A stretch of 64,000 nucleotides of DNA from Ruminococcus sp. (GCA_016290875.1 JAEEVL010000005.1:62001-126000); one strand, 5' to 3'. Numbered from the stretch's first letter, positions 8,921 through 17,961 are shown. Translations and numbers: made by a program. Notes: generated from the letters alone by a model not told the origin.

Positions 8921-9658
8921 ATGAAGATACTGATACAGTCGGCGGCAGCTCTTACGGCTCTGTCTTTGACCGGTACAGCGGTGTATGCAGCTGATACCAC
9001 GAAGAAAGGCTACGGTCAGGGAACTGACGTTGACGAAAAGAACCGCCCTCTCGGAGCGGTGGACTTCACGAGCCGGTATGCCGAGCTTGATGCCTGCGCT
9101 CTGTCAGCTGACTCGCAGAGGATAATACTGACCTTCGACCAGGGCTACGAGAACGGCTACACGGCCAAGATACTTGATACGCTCAGAGACAAGGAAGTCA
9201 CGGCGGTGTTCTTCCTGACAGGCGACTACGCTAAGAAGGAACACGCTCTTGTGAAGCGAATGATAGCTGAGGGACACGTTCTCGGCAACCACGGTATGAC
9301 TCACGCAAGCCTGCCGGAGCTCTCAGAGGAAGAAGCCGAGAAGGAGATAATGTCTCTGCACAATTTCGTGATGAACAACTACGGCTATCAGATGCAGCTG
9401 TTCAGATGTCCGTGCGGAGAGTATTCCGACGCGGCTCTTGAAACGGTTAAGAAGTGCGGTTACAGAACAGTCTTCTGGAGCTACGCCTATGTGGACTGGA
9501 AGACCGATGCACAGCCGTCACCGGAAGAAGCCGTCAGAAAGCTCACAGAGTCCGCACACGGGGGCGAGATACTGCTCCTGCACTCTGTTTCATCGACCAA
9601 TGCGGAAGTGCTTGGTGAGGTCATAGACAGGCTGAGGGAAAAGGGCTATACGCTCTGA
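8921..9658 (+). CDS. Secreted PdaA-like polysaccharide (peptidoglycan) deacetylase
   Basis: The protein has 245 residues: an N-terminal signal peptide (to about residue 24), then a NodB/CE4 domain. Its first motif is TFDQGYENGYT, the variant characteristic of PdaA-type delta-lactam-forming deacetylases, and the zinc site HGMTH follows. RCPCGEYSD and a late LLLHS block complete the fold. In Bacillus, PdaA de-N-acetylates muramic acid in spore cortex, which would fit the sporulation genes upstream. Assignment to PdaA rather than another CE4 subgroup rests on the QGYENGY motif. It is followed by a strong terminator. Confidence 0.85.
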   Translation: MKILIQSAAALTALSLTGTAVYAADTTKKGYGQGTDVDEKNRPLGAVDFTSRYAELDACALSADSQRIILTFDQGYENGYTAKILDTLRDKEVTAVFFLTGDYAKKEHALVKRMIAEGHVLGNHGMTHASLPELSEEEAEKEIMSLHNFVMNNYGYQMQLFRCPCGEYSDAALETVKKCGYRTVFWSYAYVDWKTDAQPSPEEAVRKLTESAHGGEILLLHSVSSTNAEVLGEVIDRLREKGYTL

Positions 9659-9691
9659 GCAAAGCCGCTTTAACTGAAAAACAGCATATCA

Positions 9692-9727
9692 CCGGGTCCT
9701 GATAATGCGGGGCCCGGCAGTTTTTTT
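9692..9727 (+). terminator. Terminator after the PdaA-like gene
   Basis: CCGGGTCC pairs with GGGCCCGG (one G-T) and a run of seven T follows. Confidence 0.9.
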
Positions 9728-9878
9728 GCCCTGCCGCAGAGAGGGGGAGTGTTCATTAATTGCGGAATAAGTGGAATACTTGTACCAATTTTGCTGAAAA
9801 TCATCGTTTTTCACACAGCTGTCACAATTGAGTATTACAATGCTATTACAAAATGTAATTTAGAAAGGGTAATTTACA

Positions 9879-10814
9879 ATGAGAAGAATCAGCAAAACTG
9901 CGGCTTTCATGTTCGCACTCTCACTGGGTGCAGTTGCGATGACAGGCTGCGGAGACAAAAAATCCGACTCAGAGTCAGGCAGCAAGGAGACAACTTCTGC
10001 CGTTCAGACAACAGGTGAGACAACAACAGCTGACGCTTCAGCTGAGAGCACTGCAGCATCAACAGAGCCGACAACTGCGGCTAAGATAAAGTACGAGCCG
10101 ACTCCCGAGATACTCAACGCTGATCTTTCCGAAGGTCTTGTGCAGATAGGCAACTGCGTGTTCAGACAGGGCGGCTACATGACTATCGGGGATTTCATCA
10201 CAAAGTACGGCAAGGAGTTCGATATGTCTCCCATAAAGACAGACGAATACCTGCTGGGCAAGACAAACAAGACAGTTCAGCTTACTTCGATAAGCGATCC
10301 TAACCTTAAGATAAGCGTTACCTTCGAGAACAGAAATGCCGGACTTAACGACCATACAAAGGTAACTGACGGCGTTATCGACATGGTAAGCGAGGTGGAC
10401 AAGGAGCAGAGTGCTACTTTCCTCGCAAAGGGACTTCCGTTCAAGTCCGATATGGACTACGACAAGATAAAGGAGTTCCTCCGCGCACAGGGCTACAAGC
10501 AGTATGAGTATTACGGTGTTGACTATGCGGACTGTTTCAGCGATTCAGGAAACCAGTTCTCTATCTACATCGTTTCAAAGGATAAGAACCTCTACGACTA
10601 TCAGTCAGCTTTTCACTATGTTTTCAGCTATGACTCAAGCACACTCAAGGGCAAAGAGTCTTACTGTCAGGGCTGGGTATCAAGTTCCTGTGTAAGCGAT
10701 CCCGAGGACGCTGACCTTGTAGGTGAGGACGCTGCCGCAGACGACGAAGATGACCTCGATACAGATGAAGAACTCGATGAAGTTGACGATGTTGACAGCG
10801 AAGACGAAGAATAA
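9879..10814 (+). CDS. Putative lipoprotein with acidic C-terminal tail
   Basis: The protein has 311 residues and no family that I recognise. A lipoprotein signal ends in MTGC, and a Thr/Ser/Glu-rich linker of about 45 residues is typical of this genome's surface proteins. A globular region of about 200 residues follows, and the last 35 residues are almost all Asp/Glu. It is probably an extracytoplasmic lipoprotein; the acidic tail could bind cations or interact with the wall. An AGAAAGGGTAATTTACA leader precedes the ATG. It is convergent with tyrS and shares a terminator with it. Confidence 0.85.
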   Translation: MRRISKTAAFMFALSLGAVAMTGCGDKKSDSESGSKETTSAVQTTGETTTADASAESTAASTEPTTAAKIKYEPTPEILNADLSEGLVQIGNCVFRQGGYMTIGDFITKYGKEFDMSPIKTDEYLLGKTNKTVQLTSISDPNLKISVTFENRNAGLNDHTKVTDGVIDMVSEVDKEQSATFLAKGLPFKSDMDYDKIKEFLRAQGYKQYEYYGVDYADCFSDSGNQFSIYIVSKDKNLYDYQSAFHYVFSYDSSTLKGKESYCQGWVSSSCVSDPEDADLVGEDAAADDEDDLDTDEELDEVDDVDSEDEE

Positions 10815-10824
10815 TATAAATAAA

Positions 10825-10849
10825 AAGGACGGCTTAACACCGTCCTTTC
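10825..10849. terminator. Bidirectional terminator between the lipoprotein gene and tyrS
   Basis: AAAGGACGG and CCGTCCTTT form a perfect stem. A T-run on either strand lets it serve both convergent genes. Confidence 0.88.
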
Positions 10850-10853
10850 TTAT

Positions 10854-12071
10854 TTACTTAACTACGCACTTCTTGAAGGCTTTCTTGCCCTTGCGGACTA
10901 TAACGCCGTCGCCGATAGTGATCTGAGCCTTGGGGTCTGACATCTTAACGTCATCGACTGTGATGCCGCCCTGCTGGACGAGTCTGCGAGCCTCTGAAAC
11001 TGAGGGAGCGAGTTCTGCCTTAACGAGGAGAGTAAGGAGACCGATAGCGCCGTCTGTGAGGTCAGCTGAGTCAATTTCAGCAACAGGCATATTCTCGTTG
11101 TTGCCGCTGCCGCCGAAGAGAGCCTTTGCAGCGTTCTGAGCCTTGACAGCTTCTTCCTCGCCGTGAACGAGCTTAGTGAGCTCGAATGCGAGAAGCTCCT
11201 TTGCAGCGTTGAACTGTGCGCCCTCCATAGTTTTTTCCATTTCCTCTATCTGCTCAACGGGAACGAATGTGAGCATCTTCAGGCACTTGATAACGTCAGC
11301 GTCGTCAACGTTTCTCCAGTACTGGTAGAAGTCGTAGGGTGAAGTCTTCTCGGGATCGAGCCATACAGCGCCCTTTTCGGTCTTACCCATCTTCTTTCCC
11401 TCGCTGTTGAGGAGGAGAGTGATTGTCATAGCGTAAGCATCCTTGCCGAGCTTTCTTCTGATGAGCTCTGTACCGCCGAGCATATTGCTCCACTGGTCAT
11501 CGCCGCCGAACTGCATATTGCAGCCGTACTTCTGGAAGAGCTGGTAGAAGTCGTAGCTCTGCATAATCATGTAGTTGAATTCAAGGAATGAAAGACCGCG
11601 CTCGAGTCTCTGCTTGTAGCATTCAGCTGTGAGCATACGGTTTACGCTGAACTGTGCGCCGACTTCACGGAGAACTTCGATGTAGTTGAGGTTCATGAGC
11701 CAGTCTGCGTTGTTTACGACGATAGCCTTGTCGTCTGAGAAGTCGATGAAGCGGCTCATCTGCTTCTTGAAGCAGTCAACGTTGTGCTGGATAGTCTCGG
11801 CTGTGAGCATCTTACGCATATCAGTCTTGCCTGTGGGGTCACCGATCATAGCTGTACCGCCGCCGATAAGTACGATAGGCTTGTTGCCGGCCATCTGGAG
11901 TCTCTTCATAAGGCAGAGCGCCATGAAGTGTCCAACGTGGAGTGAATCGGCTGTGGGGTCAAAACCAATGTAGAAAGTTGCCTTTCCGGCATTTACGAGT
12001 TCCTCGATCTCTTTCTCATCTGTGAGCTGAGCGAGGAGACCTCTGCGTCTGAGTTCTTCAAAAGTAGTCAT
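10854..12071 (-). CDS. tyrS: Tyrosyl-tRNA synthetase
   Basis: The 405-residue class I synthetase charges tRNA-Tyr. The HIGH motif appears as HVGH (45-48), the tyrosine pocket as MQSYDFYQL and [10 protein letters not shown], the KMSKS loop as KMGKT, and the C-terminal S4 RNA-binding domain closes with [11 protein letters not shown]. An AAAGGAG site precedes the start. It is the last gene of a minus-strand run, 26 bases after a hypothetical gene. A T-box leader with a probable Tyr specifier lies about 1.7 kb upstream on the same strand, with three unrelated genes in between; see the findings. Confidence 0.97.
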   Translation of the reverse strand: MTTFEELRRRGLLAQLTDEKEIEELVNAGKATFYIGFDPTADSLHVGHFMALCLMKRLQMAGNKPIVLIGGGTAMIGDPTGKTDMRKMLTAETIQHNVDCFKKQMSRFIDFSDDKAIVVNNADWLMNLNYIEVLREVGAQFSVNRMLTAECYKQRLERGLSFLEFNYMIMQSYDFYQLFQKYGCNMQFGGDDQWSNMLGGTELIRRKLGKDAYAMTITLLLNSEGKKMGKTEKGAVWLDPEKTSPYDFYQYWRNVDDADVIKCLKMLTFVPVEQIEEMEKTMEGAQFNAAKELLAFELTKLVHGEEEAVKAQNAAKALFGGSGNNENMPVAEIDSADLTDGAIGLLTLLVKAELAPSVSEARRLVQQGGITVDDVKMSDPKAQITIGDGVIVRKGKKAFKKCVVK

Positions 12072-12097
12072 TATTATTTCTCCTTTATTATTATGTA

Positions 12098-12562
12098 TTA
12101 ACCTTGTGCTAGACCAGCTGTAACACCTTGCGCTATTCCTCGAAGAGCAACTTCGAGGGCTTTTAATAATACTTCTGTTTTTGAATTAAGGTCGGGACAG
12201 ATGGGTGAAGGCATATAATCGTGATAATCCAAAGAGCCGGCTGGTCTGCCAACTTTTATGGCTATCCATTCAGCTGCTTTTAATTCGCGTATGCAAGTTG
12301 CGATTTGATCGTTATCAATCAGGGATGCTTCAGGAATCAATTCCATATTATTGTTGAGCGCTTCAAGAACATATATGTAATACTTTTTGGGATTATTCTT
12401 TAATCTTGTTTTGTGTGGGATGTATATAGGCTTAACATCGTCGTTAAACATATATTGTTTACAGCAAGGACACTGTTCAACCCCTTGCAAATATGGAATC
12501 ATTTTTTTGAGTTTATCTTTGCTGATATTATACCGTTCCATAAATTGTTTGCTGTTCAACAT
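12098..12562 (-). CDS. Hypothetical protein with CPCC motif
   Basis: The protein has 154 residues and no recognised family. A helical N-terminus ([18 protein letters not shown]) could be a small DNA-binding or adaptor fold. A CPCC pair near residue 32 suggests metal binding or a thiol pair, and the tail is small and Ala/Gly-rich. It is AT-richer than tyrS and uses different codons, which suggests recent acquisition. An AGAGGAATTAACT leader precedes the ATG. It lies directly upstream of tyrS on the same strand, inside the interval between the T-box and tyrS. Confidence 0.75.
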   Translation of the reverse strand: MLNSKQFMERYNISKDKLKKMIPYLQGVEQCPCCKQYMFNDDVKPIYIPHKTRLKNNPKKYYIYVLEALNNNMELIPEASLIDNDQIATCIRELKAAEWIAIKVGRPAGSLDYHDYMPSPICPDLNSKTEVLLKALEVALRGIAQGVTAGLAQG

Positions 12563-12615
12563 AGTTAATTCCTCTTTATCAGTAATGGTTTATCATATTT
12601 GGGTTTACACTTTGA

Positions 12616-13110
12616 TTATGATGTAGCTTCTGTCTCGGGATCTACGATCTCGATGGTGTAATTCGCCGTTGGATCAGGTACGTGTGTTTTTATTTTGACA
12701 ACGATAACGTCGTCTTTTACAGGACCATCTGTCGAAAGAGTACATTTCTCTGTATATGAACCGCTTTCGTCCGTTATCTTGTAACTGAACTTTTTAGCAT
12801 TGTTGTTCTCGGGATCAATGCTGAAAGCAAGTGATACATCAACTTTTCCGTCATGCTCATCAGTATTGCAGCTGACAGCCATTATCGTAGACTGCGCTGA
12901 GCCTTCTGTAACGATAACAGGCATTGTCGGGAGCTTGAAGTGTGAGGAGTCCTTATTCTTTCCGGAAGCGTCCTGTGTGCTGTTTATGGTTGAAGCAGCA
13001 GTAGTAGTCGCTGCTGAATCCTTTGACGAACTGTCCCCGGAACCGGAACAGCCTGTTAATGTAACGGTCAATGTAAGTGCTGCTAAAACAGCTGTGATTG
13101 CTTTGTTCAT
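12616..13110 (-). CDS. Small putative lipoprotein
   Basis: The protein has 164 residues: a signal peptide ending in the lipobox LTGC, a Ser/Thr/Asp-rich linker of about 40 residues, then a beta-rich domain of about 100 residues with no recognised family. It starts three bases after the stop of the P-loop kinase gene, with GAGGATTAAACT as the ribosome-binding region lying across that stop, so the two genes are coupled. The style (short lipoprotein, AATTTAAST linker) is shared with the lipoproteins at 9879 and 32695. Confidence 0.82.
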   Translation of the reverse strand: MNKAITAVLAALTLTVTLTGCSGSGDSSSKDSAATTTAASTINSTQDASGKNKDSSHFKLPTMPVIVTEGSAQSTIMAVSCNTDEHDGKVDVSLAFSIDPENNNAKKFSYKITDESGSYTEKCTLSTDGPVKDDVIVVKIKTHVPDPTANYTIEIVDPETEATS

Positions 13111-13113
13111 AGT

Positions 13114-13683
13114 TTAATCCTCTATGTTGGTAATGTATTGTTTTAGTTCTCTGAGCCATTGGGGGACGTTGCTGTCATAGACCGTCAGAGTACCGTTCTT
13201 GTATTCGCCGACCTGAGCAAAACCGTTTTCATTGTCCCAGAATTCGGCTTCGTTGCAGTAGGGAAGAACGGCTGCAAGGTCGCTGAAACGCTTTTCGTAG
13301 CGGCGCTTTACATCTTCTGCCGGAATGTCATGTCCGCCTTTGCGTACTCTGTTCTGTATGCGGAGCAGACTCTCATCGCAGGAGCTTACGCCGATATAGC
13401 AGAGCTTGACATAATAGCCGGCTTCGAGGGCACGTCTGACGGTTTTGAGCGTTCTTACGCCTGAAAGAGTGGTCTCCTGAGTGAAGCTGAGACCGTCCTC
13501 TATACATTTATCTATCAGGCTGATAGCTTTCTTTCCGCCTTTGATGCGGTCACCGCCGAATTCAGCATTGAGCTTGTCGGTATCAATGATAAGTCCGAGG
13601 TCGTTGTTCTTTCTTATGAGAACACCTGTCAGACTGCTCTTGCCGACACCGTTGACACCGCCTATAATCGTATAAGTCTTCAT
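13114..13683 (-). CDS. Zeta-toxin-like P-loop kinase / predicted ATPase (COG4185 type)
   Basis: The protein has 189 residues. The Walker A motif GGVNGVGKSS lies at residues 8-17. An Asp (IDTDKLNAEFGGDR) and a QETTLSG segment match the zeta toxin/COG4185 family, whose toxin members phosphorylate UDP-sugars. The later RIQNRVRKGGHDIPAEDVKRRYEKR block is the family's lid/Arg region. No epsilon-type antitoxin gene is adjacent, so activity as a toxin is unproven; a house-keeping small-molecule kinase is equally possible. It is the first gene after the T-box terminator and is coupled to the lipoprotein gene. Confidence 0.82.
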   Translation of the reverse strand: MKTYTIIGGVNGVGKSSLTGVLIRKNNDLGLIIDTDKLNAEFGGDRIKGGKKAISLIDKCIEDGLSFTQETTLSGVRTLKTVRRALEAGYYVKLCYIGVSSCDESLLRIQNRVRKGGHDIPAEDVKRRYEKRFSDLAAVLPYCNEAEFWDNENGFAQVGEYKNGTLTVYDSNVPQWLRELKQYITNIED

Positions 13684-13784
13684 AGTAGTTCACCTTGCCT
13701 TGCATAAAGAATGAGCTCGTCGGGCGACCTCATTGCTATCACGACCTTTCATTGAAATACCGCTGTACTGACCTGTCTGAACAA

Positions 13785-14027
13785 ACTAAAAAAGCCCCTG
13801 ACAGCACAAAAAACTGTCAGGGACGAAATGTTCCGTGTTACCACCCTGTTTCGCCGGAATTATCCGACCTCATTGAAGCTGTAACGGGCAAACCCGACCG
13901 GACCTACTGGCATTTCAGCACGGCAACTCCCGGATGTAATTCTCCATGCGCCGTCGTTCCCTCGCACCGACCGGGAACTCTCTGGATCAGGCTATGCACG
14001 GCTTTTATCCGTTCCTCGTATTTTCCA
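13785..14027 (-). promoter_or_regulatory. T-box leader (tRNA-sensing riboswitch), probable Tyr specifier
   Basis: Read on the minus strand, the leader holds a stem I with the conserved AGAGAG bulge and a distal loop GGTGCGAG. A specifier-loop segment reads GAATTACATCC, where TAC followed by A fits tyrosine. The T-box itself, AGGGTGGTAACACGG, lies at about 13834-13848. An intrinsic terminator follows (CCCTGACAG with CTGTCAGGG, 13796-13822) with six T. Known T-boxes bind uncharged tRNA to favour antitermination of synthetase or amino acid genes. The T-box call is firm; the tyrosine specificity is inferred. Confidence 0.88.
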
Positions 14028-14034
14028 TGCATTA

Positions 14035-14063
14035 ATGATACCATATTTGAATTCTCTTGTCAA
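14035..14063 (-). promoter_or_regulatory. Promoter of the T-box transcript
   Basis: On the minus strand TTGACA (14063-14058) and TATCAT (14040-14035) are separated by 17 bases, just upstream of the leader. Confidence 0.8.
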
Positions 14064-14103
14064 GTCCTGCGTTAATTAACATAAAAAATTAATTTGCCGC
14101 CTA

Positions 14104-14132
14104 TTGACTTTCATATGCCGTTGCTGTATAAT
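14104..14132 (+). promoter_or_regulatory. Promoter of tRNA-Thr
   Basis: TTGACT (14104-14109) and TATAAT (14127-14132) are separated by 17 bases and end 13 bases before the tRNA. Confidence 0.85.
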
Positions 14133-14145
14133 ATTATATGTTAAT

Positions 14146-14221
14146 GCTGATGTGGCACAGTCGGTAGCGCAACGCCTTGGTAAGGCGTAGGTCGTCGGTT
14201 CAAGTCCGATCATCAGCTCCA
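14146..14221 (+). tRNA. tRNA-Thr (GGT anticodon), CCA encoded
   Basis: The acceptor stem GCTGATG pairs with CATCAGC. The anticodon loop TTGGTAA has GGT at 14179-14181 on a five-base stem, and the T-arm contains GGTTCAAGTCC. The discriminator T is followed by a genomic CCA (14219-14221). The gene has its own promoter and is followed by a terminator hairpin in a repeat shared with tRNA-Ala. Confidence 0.95.
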
Positions 14222-14222
14222 G

Positions 14223-14312
14223 CACAGAGTCTGTGCCCCCTTCCACGGGGGCACTCGTTTTACTCGTTCACTTTTTGCGGCAGAGCTTACTCTGCTTTCG
14301 CTCACGGAAGTA
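14223..14312 (+). repeat. Post-tRNA repeat with terminator hairpin (copy 1)
   Basis: About 90 bases following tRNA-Thr are nearly identical to DNA after tRNA-Ala (33623-33712) and after the tRNA-Ala fragment (44757-44846). It includes the hairpin GTGCCCCC/GGGGGCAC (14233-14254) followed by TCGTTTT, a probable tRNA terminator. A degenerate second version follows at 14338-14393. No gene was found between the tRNA and 14485. Confidence 0.8.
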
Positions 14313-14484
14313 TTCCCGGATAGCGGCACATACAACAGCACAGAGCCTGTGCGAGCTTCCACGTTGACGCTCGCGTAGGCTCGCTTTCTTTTTGAAAAAG
14401 ACGGTATAGTTTATAATTTTTCAATCGATCAGTCTCGTGCAGCAAGAGATGCATTTGTAATTTTTTTGATGGAGAGGATAAATA

Positions 14485-14895
14485 ATGAATAAAAAAATAG
14501 TCTTTGTAAACGTCATTGTTTTTATCTTACTATTGATAACAAGTATATGTACAATTATGTTCTTTTTTTCAAATGATTCAGATTCGGCAAGCAATTGGTT
14601 TAAAAAATCAGAACGTGGCTATACAATAACAGGTAAAGAAATTGGCAAGGCTTCTTGGGGAGGGACTTCAAGAGCACGTATTGAGATTTATGATTCCGAA
14701 AAAAATAAGATTATTATTCAATTTGAAACCGGTATACAAACTAATGGCAAATCATTATCAGATAATAATTATAATCTTTCAATAAACGACGATCATATTT
14801 CTATTGCATTTTTCAACGACAATGGATCATTAAGCGGAACATACCGGTTTTATTATAAAGATTTTAAAAATGATAACAGTAATAGTGACAATTAA
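14485..14895 (+). CDS. Hypothetical membrane-anchored protein, paralog of the next gene
   Basis: The protein has 136 residues. A single N-terminal hydrophobic helix (residues 4-28) is followed by a beta-rich extracytoplasmic domain. The C-terminal pattern GKSLSDNNY...YRFYYKDF is shared with the gene at 15027 (GKTLDESNY...YRFYYED), so the two are diverged paralogs. AT content is clearly higher than in the core genes, which suggests transfer. A GGAGAGG site precedes the ATG. No function can be assigned. Confidence 0.8.
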   Translation: MNKKIVFVNVIVFILLLITSICTIMFFFSNDSDSASNWFKKSERGYTITGKEIGKASWGGTSRARIEIYDSEKNKIIIQFETGIQTNGKSLSDNNYNLSINDDHISIAFFNDNGSLSGTYRFYYKDFKNDNSNSDN

Positions 14896-15026
14896 TTAGA
14901 TTTGTTCCTAACATTAATAATCATATTATGATGATTAATTAAATGAAAAAAGTTAAGATTTGTTGTGTGTGATACTGCCTATATATATGACAAAATATAC
15001 GCAGAAATAGAAGGAGATTAATACTT

Positions 15027-15419
15027 ATGAAAAAAGCAGTTATTCCACTTACCGTTATCGTTATACTTCAAGCAATTTTAAATATCTATTGCTTATTCTT
15101 TATGAAGGTTGATTTTCAATATGGAGAAGATGAAAAATGGTTTACAAAGAATTCACCTTACACTGATAATTATTGTAAAATTATTGCTTTTCAAGCACAA
15201 CCAGAGTCACCGTTAGCAATTAACGGATCAACTAAAGTAACTATCAGCGTTTATTCTCACAACAAAGAATTAGCACACTTTAGCACAGAAATTAATAATA
15301 AAGGGAAAACGTTAGATGAATCAAATTATTCTGTTGAATGGCATGAAGGATATGTATTGCTGAAGCTCTGTGGCTACAATAAGGAATATCAATCGTATAG
15401 ATTCTATTATGAAGATTAA
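15027..15419 (+). CDS. Hypothetical membrane-anchored protein, paralog of the previous gene
   Basis: The protein has 130 residues with an N-terminal membrane helix (residues 4-26) and a small beta-rich outer domain ending YRFYYED. It aligns with the product of 14485 through its last 40 residues and by layout, but the middle has diverged. The ribosome-binding site is AAGGAG. Like its neighbour it is AT-rich and sits between tRNA-Thr and a lone SF3 helicase gene, in what looks like accessory DNA. Confidence 0.8.
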   Translation: MKKAVIPLTVIVILQAILNIYCLFFMKVDFQYGEDEKWFTKNSPYTDNYCKIIAFQAQPESPLAINGSTKVTISVYSHNKELAHFSTEINNKGKTLDESNYSVEWHEGYVLLKLCGYNKEYQSYRFYYED

Positions 15420-15942
15420 AAGATGGGGCATCTCTTGGATTCGATTTTCAAATATTGCATGTCCGTTCAGCCCCTTGTTTGCCACATATTGTTACTAAAA
15501 ACTGCTTAAAAATACTAAAAGCCACTCGAAATCAAGCTCTTAAATCAGGCTGTTTTTCGGTATTTTTCGCATAATACTCGAAACTGGCAGAAGCCTTTCG
15601 GTCAGTTCAATTTTCCGAATTCTTTTTCAAGTGGCTGAGTTTGTAATGTTCCCAGCTTTGTTATCTCAGCCATATCATCACTTCCAAGTTTTATTATATC
15701 AGATTCTCAGAATTGTCAATAGACTGATTATGAACATTCTCTCACCAGTGTAGGGGCCGCCTTTGGCGGTCCGCTGATTCAATAGTCGCTGCGTGAATTG
15801 CCGTTCCTCTTATCCAATAATCGTTACGAGAACCCCCATTTCACCCTCAAATATAAACTTTTTGTAAACAATTTCCGTTATTCAATGGTTTTGCATTGAA
15901 AACTGTCCGATTTTCGCCCCTTAGTGAAAGGAGTGTTAAATC
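15420..15942. other. Intergenic region with a short 5' gene remnant
   Basis: There is no full gene in these 520 bases. On the minus strand a 23-codon frame (15602-15673, MAEITKLGTLQ...) looks like the intact start of a protein that stops early, a probable remnant. A GC-rich palindrome (GGGGCCGCC...GGCGGTCC) lies at about 15750-15772. The rest is AT-rich and non-coding. Confidence 0.45.
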
Positions 15943-17535
15943 ATGACGAACACTGAAAGAAAAAACACGCTGGCGGAGCGTGAACAGTTCCTGAGGTACA
16001 CGCCGGACTTCTGTGAAAGGACGTACATGACGGCTGAACAGAGCGAACGTGCGGAACTTCTTGCGGACGCGAGGGAGAGGGCGCAGGAGCTTGGCTGTCT
16101 GGCTGAGTTCGACGAGAGTTTCAGGGCGAAGCTGAGGGAAGAGAGCAAACTGAACCACCTGACGGTGCTTGACCCGCTGAACTGCGGCTACAACGACAGG
16201 GGGACGAGCGAGCTTTTTGCGAAGCTGTACCGTGATGAACTGCGCTACTCGGTGACTGCGAAGGAGTGGTACCACTACAACGGCGCTGTGTGGGAGAAGG
16301 ACGCAGGCGGAATGGCTGCACACAAGCTTGCGAAGGAATTTTTCGACCTGCTGATCCGTCACAGCATAAGCATTACGGACGAAGCCGAACGACAGCAGTT
16401 CTACGGGTATTACGTGCGTTACGGCAGCAAGAACAAGCGTGATGTGCTCATAAAGGACAGCGCGGACACTCTCTGTATCACAGGGGAGCAGTTCGACAGG
16501 GACGTTAATCTGCTCAATTTCCGGAACGGTACACTTGAACTGGACAGCATGAGGTTCAGGGAACACTCTCCGGACGACCTGATAACGAAGATGTGCAACG
16601 CCGACTACGACAGGGGAGCTAAGTCCGAGCTGTGGGAACGCTTTGTCGAGGAGGTAATGCCCCACGACAGGGAGAAACAGCGCTTTCTGCAGAAGGCTCT
16701 CGGCTACGCTCTCACGGGCAGGGCAGACCTGGAAAGGCTATTTATCTTCTACGGAGCGTCCACGCGCAACGGCAAGTCTACTATGCTCTCCACGGTTGGC
16801 TACGCTCTCGGGGACTACGCGGCGAATACACCGCCGGAGACTCTTGCGATGAAGAAAAAGGACAGCCGTACAGCTTCAGAAGACCTTGCAAGACTGGCAG
16901 GAGTGCGCTTCCTTAACGTGAGTGAACCGCCGCAGTCTATGGCATTTGACGTGGCTCTGGTGAAGTCTCTTACGGGCGGCGACACCATAACGGCAAGACG
17001 GCTTTTCGAGAACAGTTTCGAGTATATACCGCAGTTCACGATATTCATAAACACGAATTATCTGCCGAAAGTGACGGACGACAGCCTTTTTACGTCCAAC
17101 CGAGTGAACGTGATAACCTTTGACAGGCATTTCGAGCCGGGGGAACAGGACATAACGCTGAAACAGAAGCTCAGGTCGCCGGAGAACGTCTCCGCGGTGA
17201 TAAACTGGCTCACAGAGGGACTGGAGCTCTACCGCAAAGAGGGAATGCTGCTGCCTATCTCAGTCGGGATAGCTACAAGGGAGTACGCGCAGAACTCCGA
17301 CAAGTTTGAGATGTTCCTCGGGGAGTGTCTCGAAGAGGACAGCACCGGAGCAGTCACGGCAAAGGACGCATATAACCGCTACCGTGAGTGGTGCAGGACG
17401 AACGGCTACTTCGTGGAGAACAAGGGCAGGTTTATGGATATGCTGAGAAAGAGAGACTTACTGTCAGAAACAGGAACGATAGGGGGCAAGACGGCATTTA
17501 ATGTGATAAACGGCTATATTATGGCGAGTAAGTAA
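15943..17535 (+). CDS. Phage/plasmid P4-type SF3 helicase (D5-like), primase half absent
   Basis: The protein has 530 residues. A D5_N-like region lies at about 90-260 (motifs LLNFRNGTLEL and GYALTGR). An AAA+ superfamily 3 helicase follows with Walker A GASTRNGKST near residue 271, a sensor FINTN, and a C-terminal winged-helix-like tail (YNRYREWCRTNGYFVENKGRFMDML). Such proteins unwind origins of phages, plasmids and satellites. The usual N-terminal primase domain is missing, and no integrase, repressor or capsid gene is near. It is GC-richer than its neighbours. It follows an AAAGGAG site and is probably a remnant of an integrated element. Confidence 0.92.
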   Translation: MTNTERKNTLAEREQFLRYTPDFCERTYMTAEQSERAELLADARERAQELGCLAEFDESFRAKLREESKLNHLTVLDPLNCGYNDRGTSELFAKLYRDELRYSVTAKEWYHYNGAVWEKDAGGMAAHKLAKEFFDLLIRHSISITDEAERQQFYGYYVRYGSKNKRDVLIKDSADTLCITGEQFDRDVNLLNFRNGTLELDSMRFREHSPDDLITKMCNADYDRGAKSELWERFVEEVMPHDREKQRFLQKALGYALTGRADLERLFIFYGASTRNGKSTMLSTVGYALGDYAANTPPETLAMKKKDSRTASEDLARLAGVRFLNVSEPPQSMAFDVALVKSLTGGDTITARRLFENSFEYIPQFTIFINTNYLPKVTDDSLFTSNRVNVITFDRHFEPGEQDITLKQKLRSPENVSAVINWLTEGLELYRKEGMLLPISVGIATREYAQNSDKFEMFLGECLEEDSTGAVTAKDAYNRYREWCRTNGYFVENKGRFMDMLRKRDLLSETGTIGGKTAFNVINGYIMASK

Positions 17536-17654
17536 CAGATATAGAAAATGTAGAAAACTGGTGTAACCTTTTCGCGAGCCTAAGAAACTTTAAAACCTTA
17601 CACTGAAAATCTACAAAATCTACATTTGTGCCGGAAGAGCATTCCTCATTCTGA

Positions 17655-17683
17655 TTGACTTTATCGCCCTGCTGTGCTATAAT
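17655..17683 (+). promoter_or_regulatory. Promoter upstream of the small-gene array
   Basis: TTGACT (17655-17660) and TATAAT (17678-17683) are separated by 17 bases, 65 bases before the first small gene. Confidence 0.75.
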
Positions 17684-17747
17684 TCGGGTATGGGAGGAAG
17701 CAAGGGGCTTTCTTCGCTGAAACGTGATTTAAAAGGAGTAATACATT

Positions 17748-17951
17748 ATGACTACTTTAGGAGAAGATTTTGGATTAACGAAATATTCTGACGACTTTAT
17801 TAATAAAATAGTCGCTTATAGAATGGATATCTATAAGAACAGAGAATCGGGGGAGTACTATTCTTATGATGAGATTGCAAAAAGAGAAAACTGTAATGCT
17901 GATGATGTAAGAGAAATACTTACGGCAACAGGAATAATGTGGAATCATTAA
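17748..17951 (+). CDS. Small hypothetical protein, possible HTH
   Basis: The protein has 67 residues. The stretch YSYDEIAKRENCNADDVREIL reads like a helix-turn-helix, of the kind seen in sigma region 4 or small regulators, but no family is recognised. An AAAGGAG site lies ten bases before the ATG. It is the first of a set of AT-rich small genes at 17.7-19.8 kb. Confidence 0.7.
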   Translation: MTTLGEDFGLTKYSDDFINKIVAYRMDIYKNRESGEYYSYDEIAKRENCNADDVREILTATGIMWNH

Positions 17952-17961
17952 CAGACAAATC

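Noticed and set aside
13114..13683. Calling the P-loop kinase a toxin-antitoxin module
   Set aside because: No epsilon-like antitoxin frame is next to it; the neighbour is a lipoprotein. Family resemblance alone does not make it a toxin.
13690..13760. 20-codon frame between the T-box terminator and the kinase gene
   Set aside because: It has no ribosome-binding site and no conservation that can be judged; probably chance.
15847..16665. Minus-strand open frame (about 272 codons) opposite the SF3 helicase gene
   Set aside because: Composition is typical of an antisense shadow in GC-rich DNA; the plus-strand helicase explains the region.
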